Made by a program: the position numbers and the translations under genes. Shown here piece by piece: positions 1-48,395 of a stretch of 64,000 nucleotides of DNA (position 1 is the stretch's first letter; each line of letters starts with the position of its first letter). The stretch is from Ctenosaura bakeri (taxonomy: Eukaryota; Chordata; Lepidosauria; Squamata; Iguanidae), in assembly GCA_948474755.1 (NCBI GenBank), contig CAOLHI010001846.1:186001-250000 (forward strand), read 5' to 3'. The notes beneath the pieces were generated by a model. That model had not been told where the DNA came from and ran no database searches. It was given only the letters and a program-made list of their open reading frames with translations.

Positions 1-2280
1 GTTTGACCTGTCACAGAAGTTAGACCAAGCCAATTTGAGAAAAAGATTCTTGATTTCTAAATAAACTGCAAAGCAGGAGGGATAGCCCTAACTTTAGGCT
101 GATAGCTGCCACAGATTACATTGGCATCCAACATGTGTACAGAGGACAGATTGTTGTGTGCAGATGACACTTGTGGGAAGAGCACTGAAAACCCAAATCC
201 TTTGGGTAGTTTACATTGACGTAACATCTTTTTCCACTGCTTTGTGAGAGGATAATAGTATTGCATTCTAAACTGGTGTGGGTATATCTGGGTTAGCCCA
301 GATGCTCTGTGTATCAATTATGTTTATCCAGGATTAATCCATCCAGGTTTATTCCAAGACTACAAAGAGATTTTATTCTACCTGTAAGGGAGCTTGAAAT
401 AACACTTTCTCATTTATAACAGCTGCCTCTTGCAAAGGAAGGGGGAGAAAAAGCATTCCACATTATTAATGATGTAGACTTTGGGGAACAATAAATCCCA
501 TCTCTCCAAAGGCAGGAGAAAATGTATTAGGACCAAGCATTCCTGGTTCCCAAAGAAGGGAAAGCAATAGAGGCTTCACAGGTGATTTTTATTTCAAAAT
601 AAAAAATACACATGGTTTTGTTACATGGACAAGAGGCCCTGGATGGCTGTTCTTGGCTGTTTGTGCTGCTTAGAGAAAGAGTTAAAAAGAATACACTCCA
701 CTGTGTCTTCAGCATAAGAGTGGAGGGAATATGGCAGTTAAGACACACATGTATATACACACGCGCACACGCACACACTCGCTTCCCCAAGGAGAGAGAG
801 CCCTCTCACTCCCCAAACAAAACAGCTGCCAAGTGCAAAAACTTTCGAAGGAGGGGAGCAGCCGGCAAGGCTTCTTGGGTAACATATTTCTGCTACATTC
901 TTATTTCAAAATGGGACTTAACTGTCATGCCATCCTCCAAAAGGGAGATCTCATTTTGGAGTGGGACAGGGGCTCCTTGTTAAGCCATTCCTGAACTCTT
1001 CAGAATTCTGAGAACAGGCTTCGATGCCAATTTAAATGGGTAGCATTCTGGGGTGAGAAGAGCCTATCGAGCAATAATTCTGTAATGCAAAAGAGCTTAT
1101 TCTGTTTTCTACAGTGGCTTCCTCAAATTTGCAGAAAGCATTTGGGAGCAATAGTGGAAGTTCTTAATTTGGAAAAAAGAGAATGCACCTTGTGTCCAGG
1201 AAGAAAAAAGTTTAGATTTTTTTTTTCTATATGGAAAATTACCAGTAGTTTAACTCCCCAGCTTCCCAAGATTAGGTATATATTGGTGAAGGAGGGGAGT
1301 TTTGTGGAAAATGTAAAATGTTAAGTCATTTTTCTAAGATAAACACCTCGCTTTTCAACACAAATTAGATCAGCAGAAAGAGATTTTCTTCAGCTGTTCT
1401 GGATGGAGGATGCTGATGGCTGAAACAATTCAAATAGATTAATACAACTGGTACACTAGAAACTTAAAATGATCTGAATGGATACTGGCAGGCAGCGTAT
1501 GAAATGAATTCTTCCAATTTCTACTTCCTTTGAGGTGTTTTCTAAATTTCCAGGTAGTTTACATCTCTAATTGCACGCCCCATTAAAGTGACTAGACATA
1601 TTCCCTTTTCCACCATTTATTCATGCCCTTTTCCTGAACCTTAAAAGTCTGCCGCAATGTATATATTCTGGATTAAATGATCCAGAATAAAAATGTGCCC
1701 ATACCCTCAATTGCTCCACTCACTGACATATGTTCTACTTCTGCATTCATGGGTTGCATTCCATCTTAGAGAGATAGATCCATTAATGCTCAGCAGCTAA
1801 AATTGCTGGGTGCAAAAAAAAAGTTTAAAAACATCTTTTTTAAAACAATGCATCATCTTTGGACTCTCAACAATTTAAACAGGACGCTTTGGGTGTAAGA
1901 AAAATGTGGTTTAAAAATTACTAGAATTAATGCTGCAATGCAAGATAGGTGCTCTGTTCCTGTAGCCACTGATGCTGTAGGTTTTAAGGCCTAAAATAAT
2001 CTGAATTTTGGGAATGCCATTTCTGTGAAATTATTGAAAGGTTAATGACTAAAATCAAAACAACTGTTCATTTTAATGTCCAAATTTTAATGCTGCCGGA
2101 ATCCTGAGCTTTTAAGTTTCAAAGTTTCTTGTTTGTTTGTTTTTTTGGTGTGCAGCAAATATTTTTAGGTAAAACCTTCATCCAAGTACAATGAAAAAAC
2201 CAATTTAAATTGTTGCAGTGTTTACCTTCAGGTTGTTTCTTACCTACAGTAACCTTTTCTTGGCCAAATTTGAACAGAGG
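1..2280. other. Gene-free flank, nothing recognised
   Basis: AT-rich sequence downstream of RPS6KA4. Apart from a short CA run I see no gene, RNA or clear repeat. In mammals the next gene in this direction is a solute carrier, but none is visible here. Confidence 0.5.
746..780. repeat. CA-rich simple repeat
   Basis: A short imperfect ACAC/GCAC run. Nothing else is recognisable around it. Confidence 0.8.
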
Positions 2281-2416
2281 GTTTTTTTTTTTTGTCATTG
2301 CCTTCCTCTGAGGCAGAGAGAGTGTGACTTGCCCAAGGTTCGCCTACCCAGTTTCCATGGCTGAGCAGGATTTGAATCTGGGTCACCAGGAGTCCTAGGC
2401 CAACATCATGCTGGCT
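2281..2416 (-). mobile_element. tRNA-derived SINE fragment, reverse
   Basis: Has CATTGCCTTCCTCTGAGGC, GTGTGACTTGCCCAAGGTTC and AACATCATGCTGGCTC. It is 3' of RPS6KA4. Confidence 0.78.
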
Positions 2417-3717
2417 CTATCGATTTAAAGCCCCGTTTTCTCTACGTTTTTATCTCATTCTATACAATGAGAAAGCAGACAAAGGTGACTGTAATAAACA
2501 AGCGTTACCACCTACACCCCATGTATGCCTTCTATATATTTTTTAAAAAACATATTTCTCTTACCTCTTAAAAATATATTCTCTCCCACCCCTTGGACAT
2601 TCCCATTCCCTCTGATTTATTTTTGAAGTCTCTGTGCTGACATAATTTCTTCCAGCAGAGTAGATTCTACCAGGCTGTAAAGCAAAAACCCAAAGACCTT
2701 TTGCCCTGTATATCAAGAAAGAAGAGAAATTCCAGTATCCCTCCAAAGTCTTACGATTTTGCCATCAAAGATTTAGGGTATTGCTTAGTAACCCCCCCTC
2801 ACCCCTTTCTAGAAAAGTTTCTATTTGGCTTGTTAGCCCTTCTTTCTCCTGAATATGGGAGCAGACTGGGGAATCCTATGCTCATGCAAGAGATATTCTT
2901 TATCCCCACACCGGAGATGCAGACCTTAGACCTGGCCCTCGGAACGACGTTCAGGATTTTTGCCCAGTTTTTAACGTGACCTTGACTAGAGTCTTGCCTA
3001 TTTGTTAGAGGAAACTTTGCCTGTCGGAAATTTCTGCACGGTGCACGGGAGTCGGCAAATGGAAGCGGGAGGTGGTACTCCATAGGAGAAAAATTCCTTG
3101 CCCACCTCCACGGTGCAATGGGTTTGGGCTCAACAACAATGGGCACCCTTCTCTGCCGCTGATGAAAATGAAATGAAAATTAATTCAAATAAGTACCCTC
3201 CCTGCAAATATTTCGCCAGACATCTTAGTAGCTAATCTCTCCCCTGACTTGGGAGAAGGGACCAGCCCTCTTGCTGAGAGGTGGGCAGCAAACCACAGTG
3301 CCTCAGGTTGTGTAATGCCAAAACCTTTTGAATAATAAGCCGTCCTTCCCCTTCCCACATTGCCCTGAACAGCCATCTGAAAAGGACGCTGACTGGGTAT
3401 TTTAAAAGTGGGCCACCCCCTTCGGAAATGCCCTGTGGTTTCCTGTCACTTCCCATGGCAAAATAGGAATCTTGAGAATCCGGCCGAATCTTGGGGAGCC
3501 ATCCTATACGCCCCACAAGCTTGTGCTTACACAGCGTTTCCTCCAAACAGACTTTTGCCACTTTCACAAGAAAAGAGACCCCACCATGAATGAATATGGG
3601 ATTGGAAAGGGGGGGAAGTATATGGAGGAGACAGTGTTCCCCCCTCCAACAGCAACATAGACAATAAATACCCGCTTCCCTTCTGCCCTTTGGCATGTGC
3701 ATTCTTTCCTGGTGTTG
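2417..3717 (-). other. Probable RPS6KA4 3' untranslated region
   Basis: It directly follows the TAG stop at 3718. A minus-strand AATAAA at 2616-2621 is the nearest canonical polyadenylation signal I found, giving a 3' UTR of about 1.1 kb. This is inference only. Confidence 0.35.
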
Positions 3718-40679
<36,962 letters not shown>

Positions 40680-41061
40680 GGCCGGGGCTCGCGTCCCGTC
40701 CCTTTCCCCTCCTGACCCGCTTTTCCTCGCCCTTCCTCCGCCTTGGTTACATGGTGCGGGCCCGGCGCTTCCTGGTGCGGCCGCCGCCGCCGCCGCCTCC
40801 AGGCCTGAGTCAAGCGGCAGGAATGTGACAGCAGGCAAGGAGGAGGAGAATGCAAAAGAGAGGAGGGGAAAAAAAGAGATTAAAAGCCCCAGGACCCCGC
40901 CCCGAGGAGGGACCGGGGACCCCCTTCTTGCAAAGGCCCCCCTCCCGGCTGAAGTTGCTTCGCCTGGCACGCGCAAAGGCGCACACTTCCTCCTCCCCGA
41001 TGCCCCGCACTCCAGCTTCTCAGGGGAAGTCGCAGACCTGGAAGCCGTTTACTCCTCCTCC

Positions 41062-41340
41062 GGAGCCGCCTTCATACCCCGAAGGCGGTCGGATCCCGTC
41101 GGGTCTCGGGAGCTAAGCCGGGTCGGACCTGGTCGGTACGTGGATGGGAGACCGCCTGCCCCTCCCAGGGGCTGTGCCTCAGAGGGAGGAACGGGAGCAG
41201 GGATTTCAGGTGTGGACTGCGATTTCCTGCTCCGAGGTGGAAAGGTGACCTTAGGGGCATCACACCCTCTCCGCCCCAGAAAACCTGTGAGAGGGTTGCC
41301 TTAGGGTCTCCATGAGTCAGAAACTATTTGAAGGAGCTTT
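41062..41340 (+). mobile_element. 5S-rRNA-derived SINE
   Basis: Bases to about 41167 resemble 5S rRNA, including the A-box-like GAGCTAAGC, the GGTCGGACCTGGTCGGTAC region and the C-box GGATGGGAGACCGCC. They diverge from a functional gene at the 3' end. A tail follows with CCATGAGTCAGAAACTATTTG, the same type of tail found on the tRNA-derived SINEs here. It lies about 0.4 kb upstream of the RPS6KA4 start codon on the opposite strand. Confidence 0.85.
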
Positions 41341-41421
41341 GGGAAAGGTCTCTGTTTCCTCTATGTAGTTTAATGGGATATGTATGCCACCTATGAGGTT
41401 TAAGTATACATTCAAACAGCC

Positions 41422-42322
41422 GTAGAATCAGAGAGTTGGAAGGGATCCCAGGGGCCATCCAGTCCAAACCCCTGCCATGCAGGAACCCCCATCAAAGCAC
41501 TCCCAACAGATGGCCATCCAGCCTCTCCTTGAAAACCTCCAAAGAAGGAGATTCCAACACACTCCATTGAGGCAGCGTATTCCACTGCCACCAAGAAGTT
41601 CTTCTTGAGGTTGAGGTGGAATCTCCTTTCCTGCATCTTGAATCCATTGCTCCTTCTCCTAGTCTCTGGAGCAGCAGAGAACAAGCCCGCTCCCTCCTCA
41701 ATATGACATCCCTTCAAATATTTAAACAGGGCTATCCTGTCCCCTCTTAACCTTCTCTTCTGCAGACTAAACATCCCCAGCTCCCTCAGCTGCTCCTCAT
41801 AGGCCTTTATGGCTTCCAGGCCCTTCGCCATTTTGGTCGCCCTCCTCTGGATACGCTCCAGCCTGTCCATATCCTTCTTGAAATGAGGTGCCCACGACTC
41901 CACACAGTATTCCAAATGAGGTCTAACCAAGGCAGAGTGGTACCATTACTTTCCTCAATTTAGACACCATACTCCTACTGATGCAACCAAGAATTGCGTT
42001 GGCTTTCTTGGCTGCCGCATCACACTGCTGACTCATGTTCAGTTTGTGATCTACCAAGACTCCTAGATCCCTTTCACACGTACTGTTATCCAGCCATGTG
42101 TCTCCCATCCTATATTTGTGCATTCCATTTTTTTCTGCCTAAGTGTAGGACCTTACATTTCTCTCTGTTGAAATTCATTTTGTGAGCTTTGACCGATCTC
42201 TCCAATCTGTTATGGTCATTTTGAAATTTGATCCTGTCCTCTGGGGTATTGGCAACCCCTCCCAATTGGGTGTCATCTGCAGAATTGATCAGCATGCTCT
42301 CTACTCCTTCATCCAAGTCAAT
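41422..42322 (-). mobile_element. CR1 LINE 3' fragment, long copy
   Basis: Reverse frames read MDEGVESMLINSADDTQLGG, STCERDLGVLVDHKLN and [20 protein letters not shown]. It lies in the space between the two genes. Confidence 0.94.
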
Positions 42323-42979
42323 CGAAATCTACTCTCCTATAATTTAATAATTGGACCTAGTCCTACCCTCTGAAGCAGCAGAGAACAGGCCTTCTCCTCC
42401 TCCTCTCGGTGACAGTCCTTGAGGTATTTTTTTTTATTGAAAACACATTTATTAAGTATAAAGCAACATTGCAGGAAACAACACACCAATGTATTTACTA
42501 ACTGAACTGAGCAACTAAATAACCAACCAACTAGCTCCACAAACTACAACAACTCAGTAAGGTTACACGCTTGACTTCCATGATGGATTTTCCAAACGGA
42601 TTTTCTGTCCGCAGTTCACAGAAAGGTTGGAAGAGTTTGTCGGACGTTTAAATTTTGGATGTTTAATTTTTAATTATGCATGTTAGCTTTGTTTTAATTC
42701 TTGAGTGTTTAATTTGTGTTTTGGCTTTTGTATTCCAAATTTTTAACTATTTTTTTTAAAAATAATTCTAAGCTGCTTTGAATCCTAACCAGGAAAAAAG
42801 CAGAGTATGAAGATTATTATTATTATTATCATCATCATCATCAATAATAATAATATAAAAATTGGTTTCATGCACAGAGTTTGAAGCAATTCCAGTGTGT
42901 GGCCTTTAAGTCATTCTATAATGCTATGCCCTAAAAGCCACACACTGGAAATAATCATATTTTGCTTTTACAATGCCAA

Positions 42980-43531
42980 ATCATAGAATCATAGAAATGT
43001 AGAGTTGGAAGAGATCCCAGGGGCCATCCAGTCCAACCCCCTGTCATGCAGGAACACCCTCAAAGCACTCCGTACAGATGGCCATCCAGCCTCTGCTTAA
43101 AAACCTCCAAGGAAGGAGACTCCACTACACTCCGAGGCAGCAGATTCCACTGCCAGACAGCCCTGACTGTCAGGAAGTTCTTCCTGAGGTTCAGGTGGAA
43201 TCTCTTTTCCTGCAGCTTGAATCCATTGCTTCTTGTCCTGGTCTCTGGAGTGGCAGAGAACAAGCTAGCTCCATCTTCCACATGACCTCCCTTCAAATAT
43301 TTAAACATGGCTCTCATGTCCCCTCTTCACCTTCTCTTCTGCAGACTAAACAGACCCAGCTCTCTAAGTCTGTCCTCATAGGGCTTCATGGCTTCCAGGC
43401 CTCTCACCATTTTGGTCGCCCTCCTCTGGACTTGCTCCAGCTTGTCAATATCCTTCTTGAATTGGGGTGCCCAGAACTGGACACAGTATTCAAGATGGGG
43501 TCTAACCAAGGCAGGGTAGAGTGGTACCAGA
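42980..43531 (-). mobile_element. CR1 LINE 3' fragment
   Basis: Reverse frames read [20 protein letters not shown] and [20 protein letters not shown]. Confidence 0.93.
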
Positions 43532-43939
43532 AATGTATTCTAATGCAAACATCAATGCCAAGAGCCATTCTCCAAGTTCAATATACAAATGGGAGAATTC
43601 TGGACGGTTCAATTTACTTCCAGTGTCAGACTCAAGGCAGCAGATAAGAAGCAAGAACGGAGGGACATGAACCTCCAACGGTGAGAGTCACTCGGAAGAA
43701 TAGGAGCTGTCACGTTGGGAAGAAAACCACACAAGAACCAAACTGTGGGCTGGAATGGATAAGGAGAAATGGTGGAACAATTGTTAGGATTACTCGGTCG
43801 TGACAGCTGCCAAATCTTGAAACAGGAAGGAAGTGTTTGTGCAAGAAAGCTGGAAATAGGTCATGAAAAATCTCCCTGCTGCTCTTGGCATTCAGCTAGT
43901 AAGAAGCTGAAGCTGCCAACAGGAGGGTACAAACTGGTA

Positions 43940-44152
43940 GTTGTTGTTATTATTATTATTATTATTTATTTATTTATTTCCTGCCTCTCCATATGGATCG
44001 AGGCGGCGAACAACTTACAAATAGCATGTATTTCGAAACATATTTCTATACATGCCCCCAACAAGCTGGGTACTCATTTTACCGACCTGCGAAAGGATGG
44101 AAGGCTGAGTCAACCTTGGAGCCTGGCAGGATCGAACTCACAACCTTGTGGC
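43940..44152 (-). mobile_element. Sauria-type SINE, reverse, head-truncated
   Basis: Contains CCCCAACAAGCTGGGTACTC and CTTGGAGCCTGGCAGGATCG; its ATT-rich tail is at the low end. Confidence 0.88.
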
Positions 44153-44511
44153 ACTCCCCCCTTCCAAAAAGTAGGGGCTTAAAGTGTTCTGCTGTTATTC
44201 TCATCTTGGAAGGATACAGGAGGGCTACCTGGAGCCAAGTCACTGGTTGACCTAACATTTATTTTCTATGTGGACTGGCAGTGTCTGTCTAGTATTTTAT
44301 CAGCTATCTAATTTTATCTTGCCCAGCCTTGACAGGCCAGGGACTGAAACCAGGACCTTCTGCTTGCAAAGCATGTGCTGGCATCCCTGAGCTGTAGCGC
44401 TCTCTCTCACCTTTGTCATATTCTACTCATGATACGCAAACATCATCCTCATCGTCACCATCACATTACATTATTGATGTGTACTTTCCAATGGTTTCCG
44501 ACTTTACGGTG

Positions 44512-45170
44512 AATCATAGAAACATAGAGTTGGAAGAGACCACCATGGCCGTTGAGTCCAACGCCATTCTGCCATGCAGGAAAAAAACAACACTCAAAGC
44601 ACCCCAGCGAATGGCCATCCAGCCTCTGCTTAAAAACTTCCAGAGAAGGTGACTCCACCACACTCCAAGGCAGCAGGAAGTTCCACGGTCTAATGGCTCC
44701 GACTGTCAGGAAGTTCTTCCTGATGTTTAGGTGAAATTTCTTTTCCTGTCGTTTGAATCCATTGCTCCTTGTCCTAGTCTCTGGAGCAGCAGCAAACAAG
44801 CTTGCTCCATCTTCAACATGACATCCGTTCAAATATTTAAACATAGCTTTTGTGTCTCCTCTTAACCTTCTTTTTTCAGGCTAAATATACCCAGCTCCCT
44901 AAGCCTCTTCTCATAGGCATGGTTTCCAGACCCTTCACTATTTTGGTCATCTTCCTCTGGACACATTCGAGCTTGTCAATATCCTTTTTTGAATTATGCT
45001 GCCCAGAACTGGACACAGGATTCCAGATGAGGTCTAACCAAAGCAGACTACAGAGTACCGTTACCTCCCTCAATCTAGACACCATACTCCTATTGATGCA
45101 ACCAAGAATCGCGTTGGCTTTCTTGGCTGCCGCATCACACGGTTGGCTCATGTTCAGCTCGTGGATCTTG
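44512..45170 (-). mobile_element. CR1 LINE 3' fragment, decayed
   Basis: It contains the reverse frames [16 protein letters not shown] and MSQPCDAAAKKANAILGC, with shifts. Confidence 0.9.
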
Positions 45171-45189
45171 ACACTATATTCCTGTTGAT

Positions 45190-45300
45190 ACAGCCCAGAC
45201 CCTAAATTGAACCTACCACAGGGTTTTCTGGGGCTGTGCAATGCACCCAAGGTCACACAGTGGGTTTCCATGGCCAAGCAGGGAATCAGTCCCTACTGTT
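45190..45300 (-). mobile_element. tRNA-derived SINE fragment, reverse
   Basis: CACAGGGTTTTCTGGGGCTG and GGTCACACAGTGGGTTTCC; it follows a CR1. Confidence 0.75.
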
Positions 45301-45479
45301 AGGCAAAGCCAATTGCCTCGGGTAGCAAGTGATGGGTGGTGTAGAGGGGAGAAAGGCAGTAACTTGTATTATAGCAGACTTATCTTGCAGAGTTCAGGTA
45401 CAATGGAGGATGCTGTGCGAACAACACTCTTGAGTGACTTTTAATTGCTCATTCAGCCAGCTTGCACTTGGGGGTTGGG

Positions 45480-46200
45480 ACCCACTTTGTCTTTGCGGAA
45501 AGCAGGACTTCCGGCTAAGATGTTGGCGCAGCTGGTAGCCTGAACCGCTGGCTCAGGACTACCTGCTGCGAATCCGCAGGGACAACACCTCCCGGGGTCC
45601 CCTGGGGTCCCCTAAAATAACTCCCCCTTAGAAGGTAGGGAGAGCAGAGCAGCTCACACATCCCAGAACGTCCTGGCGCTGGTGGAGAAGGCGTGGAGGA
45701 ACTGATGCGGAAAGGAGGACGGAGCCAAATGCCGCGGATTCACCGACAGTTATTTAACTGATGAGCACCGGCAAGAACCTCTTTTAAAGAAGAAGGATCC
45801 AACTTAATCCAGTTGAAACAACGAGCAATGATGTCAAACTGATTGGAAACCTGGTCGTATTGCTGGAGTAGCCTGTCGCGGTGGAGACTCGTGGTTTAGA
45901 ATAAAAAGAAAGGACGTGATGGACTTGGTGAGTGGAGAAGTGACTTTTCCTTCCCTTGGAAGCATGCGGTCGAGCTCCCCCCACCTTCATTTTAGAGTGA
46001 GAGTCTTTGCTGAAAGCAGCAATATATCTTGGTCTTGTCCTGAATCCACAGAGGAAATGGCTTCCCTGCAGGCAAGAAGGACTGACAACAAGAGTGGACT
46101 TCACGTCAAATGAGTGGAACTTGCCCTTAATTTGGAAGCATCGAAAGAGCAAGTCATCAGATAATGGGGTGTTGGAGGATGGAACTTCCTCTACCAGTCT
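45480..46200. other. Unassigned moderately GC-rich segment between repeats
   Basis: It begins GGAAAGCAGGACTTCCGGC with AAGATGTTGGCGCAGCTGG, which has the style of a LINE 5' UTR, but no family is recognised. Short frames on both strands show no known domain. Confidence 0.3.
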
Positions 46201-46375
46201 CTTAGTTTTGCTATAAGTGGCAGAGAACTTATGGAATCATAGATTTGTAGAGTTGGAAGAGACCACAAGGGCCATTCTGCCATACGGGAATACACCCTCA
46301 AAGCATTCCCGACGGATGGCCATCGAGCCTCCGTTTAAAAGCCTCCAAAGAAGGAGACTCCTCCACACTCTATGG

Positions 46376-47052
46376 CAGTGGTTCTCAACCTTCCTAATGC
46401 TGCGACCCTTTAATATAGTTCTTCATGTTGTGGTGACCCTCAACCATAAAATTATTTATTATTTACAATGCCTCCCCCCCGGCAAAGGCCGCCTCGCCGG
46501 CCAGGAACAGGGGTGGGTGGGCAGGGAGGGAAAGAGAAGCCGCGCGTCTCCCCCAGGAAAGAACTCCGAGACCCCCCCCCCAGGCTCTGCTTCGCTCTCG
46601 TTTCTGCTGGGGGGGCAGCGTGGGAAAAGTTTCCAGAGTGTCGACCCTGGCCGGGGAGGGAGGAATCCCAGCGCCTTTGTCTTTTGTGCCGGGAGCAGCT
46701 CACCCCCCAGAAAAGTGCCGCCTTGCGGCCCCCCGGCCCTTCCACAGTGCCCCCCTCCATGGTGAGGGGGGCAGGGGCAGGGGCCATGGCGAGGAGGGGG
46801 CCAGCCCCCCATGCTGCCACCGCCCCCCCCAAGCTGGCCCGTCAGACGGGAGGTTCTCCCGATAGTGGAGAAGGGGAGTGATTTCAGTCCCTTCTGAACA
46901 AGGGGCAGGAGGACGCGAGCGCATGGCTCGAGCTTGCGCACCACCACTGAGGAAGGAATGGAGCCTAAGACCATCGGAAAGTCTTAGGCGACCCCTGTGA
47001 ATGGGTTGTTCGACCCCCAAAGGGGTTGTGACCCACAGGTTGAGAACCGCTG
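46376..47052 (-). mobile_element. SPIN-like non-autonomous hAT element, copy 1
   Basis: The termini read CAGTGGTTCTCAACC and GGTTGAGAACCGCTG, and both sides carry the 8-bp duplication CTCTATGG. The end segments (GACCATCGGAAA; ATAAAATTATTTATT) match the SPIN family of hAT elements. The interior of roughly 500 bp is very GC-rich and is shared with the second copy in the opposite orientation. It interrupts a CR1 copy. Confidence 0.88.
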
Positions 47053-47058
47053 CTCTAT

Positions 47059-47238
47059 GGCCATTTCTGCACCAGACTGTTATAGCGCTATGATTCCAAT
47101 TTCAACATCCTATGGAATCCTGGCGATTGCAGTTTCGGGAGGGAACCGCCGGCCTCTCCTGAAACTGCAAACCCCAGGATTCCATAGGATATTGAAACTG
47201 GAATCATAGCGCTATAACAGTCTAGTGCAGAAATGGCC
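47059..47238. mobile_element. GGCCATTTCC element, palindromic form, inside CR1
   Basis: About 180 bp with GCGCTATGATTCC and GGAATCATAGCGC arms. Its first two bases coincide with the right target duplication of the SPIN-like element. Confidence 0.88.
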
Positions 47239-47405
47239 CAAGGCAACATATTCCACTGTGAAATTGCTCTTACCACCGAAAAATTCTTCCTAAAGTTTAG
47301 GTGGAGTCCCTTTTCTTGTCATTCTTGTCATTTGAACCCACTGGTTTATTTTCTAGTCACTGGAGCAGCAGAAAACAAACTTGCTCCATCTTTAGCGGCA
47401 CACCA

Positions 47406-48215
47406 TTGCAATTTAATGCATAGCACAACGGGCAAAAATGGGGGAAATTTAGCGGTAGCAAGCTTTTTAAGTTAAGGGATTAAACTTCAAGGAATAACAG
47501 TGATTAAATGATGAAGTTTTCTTTGCTACTTATTGGGATAAAATAAATAAGTTTATTGTTTAGGATCAAAAATTGGTTACAATAGTAGAAGGTATTAAAA
47601 ATGTACAGTGAGCCTATAAATATGGGTTATATGGAATCAGGAGGATTGTATGTAAGACAGAGATAATCTGATTTGCATATTAGAAGAAAATAGGAATGTA
47701 AATTGAGCCTGGGGGGAAGTTAAGGAATGGAATATACGAAGGAGGTCATAGTGGATGAGAATGTAAGTGAATTTTTAGTAATGTTGTAATGTTTGCCATG
47801 TTTTTGTAATGTTTGTTTATATTTTTATTTACTCTTTGTTGTTATAATTTTGTTCATAATTTTTAAAAAATGGGAAAAAACACATAGCACAACCAAAACA
47901 TAATCCCAAATGCAGAGGTTTACACGATGCAAGACCAAATTCTGCTCTTGGTGGGTCGTGGGATGATATACATCAGATGACCGTGGAATCAAAGGGATAA
48001 AGGCTTCTTCCCACCCAGGTCCTGATCAAGGGTGCATCTGTGTGTGGGCTTTGTTGAGGGGGAGACTGTGGCACCTATTTTTAAAATAAAATTAAGTTAT
48101 GCAGTGCCAAAGGAATAGTTTGGCCCTAAGGAAGGCCCCAAAGGGACAGAATTGGTCCCCACAAGTCACTGTGACTGAGCACCCACTGAAAAAAGACAAG
48201 GAAATGAACAACGTG
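47406..48215. other. Intergenic AT-rich stretch
   Basis: No coding potential. It contains TTTTTAATTTTT-type runs at 47.80-47.87 kb that look like an old LINE tail. Confidence 0.4.
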
Positions 48216-48395
48216 GGCCATTTCCGCACTAGCCTGTTATAGCACGATGATTCCACTTTCAACATCCTCTGGAATCCTGGGGTTTGCAGTTTCGGGAGGG
48301 GCCGCCCAGCCCCTCCCGAAACTGCAAACCCCAGGATTCCAGAGGATGTTGAAAGTGGAATCATCGTGCTATAACAGGCTAGTGCGGAAATGGCC
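48216..48395. mobile_element. GGCCATTTCC element, perfect palindrome
   Basis: By eye the two 87-bp arms are identical when one is reverse-complemented, with a 6-base loop (CGCCCA). Private variants TAGCACGATGA and CATCCTCTGG are mirrored exactly. Confidence 0.95.

Larger units (their letters stand above)
46234..47405 (-). mobile_element. CR1 LINE 3' fragment interrupted by a SPIN-like and a palindromic element
   Basis: CR1 sequence stops at CACACTCTATGG, resumes at about 47239 (AACATATTCCACTGTGAAATTG) and continues to about 47405. The gap is filled by the elements at 46376-47052 and 47059-47238. Confidence 0.88.

Noticed and set aside
41062..41170. A functional 5S rRNA gene
   Set aside because: The 5' part and the 3' end depart from 5S rRNA and the sequence continues into a SINE tail.
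46217..46974. Long open frames on both strands near 46.5-46.9 kb (and 53.15-53.82 kb)
   Set aside because: They lie in the GC-rich core of SPIN-like elements, show no domain and are open by base composition; the two copies do not conserve one common frame.
48216..48395. A microRNA gene
   Set aside because: The perfect hairpin is explained by a palindromic transposon with many relatives; small-RNA production is possible but not shown.
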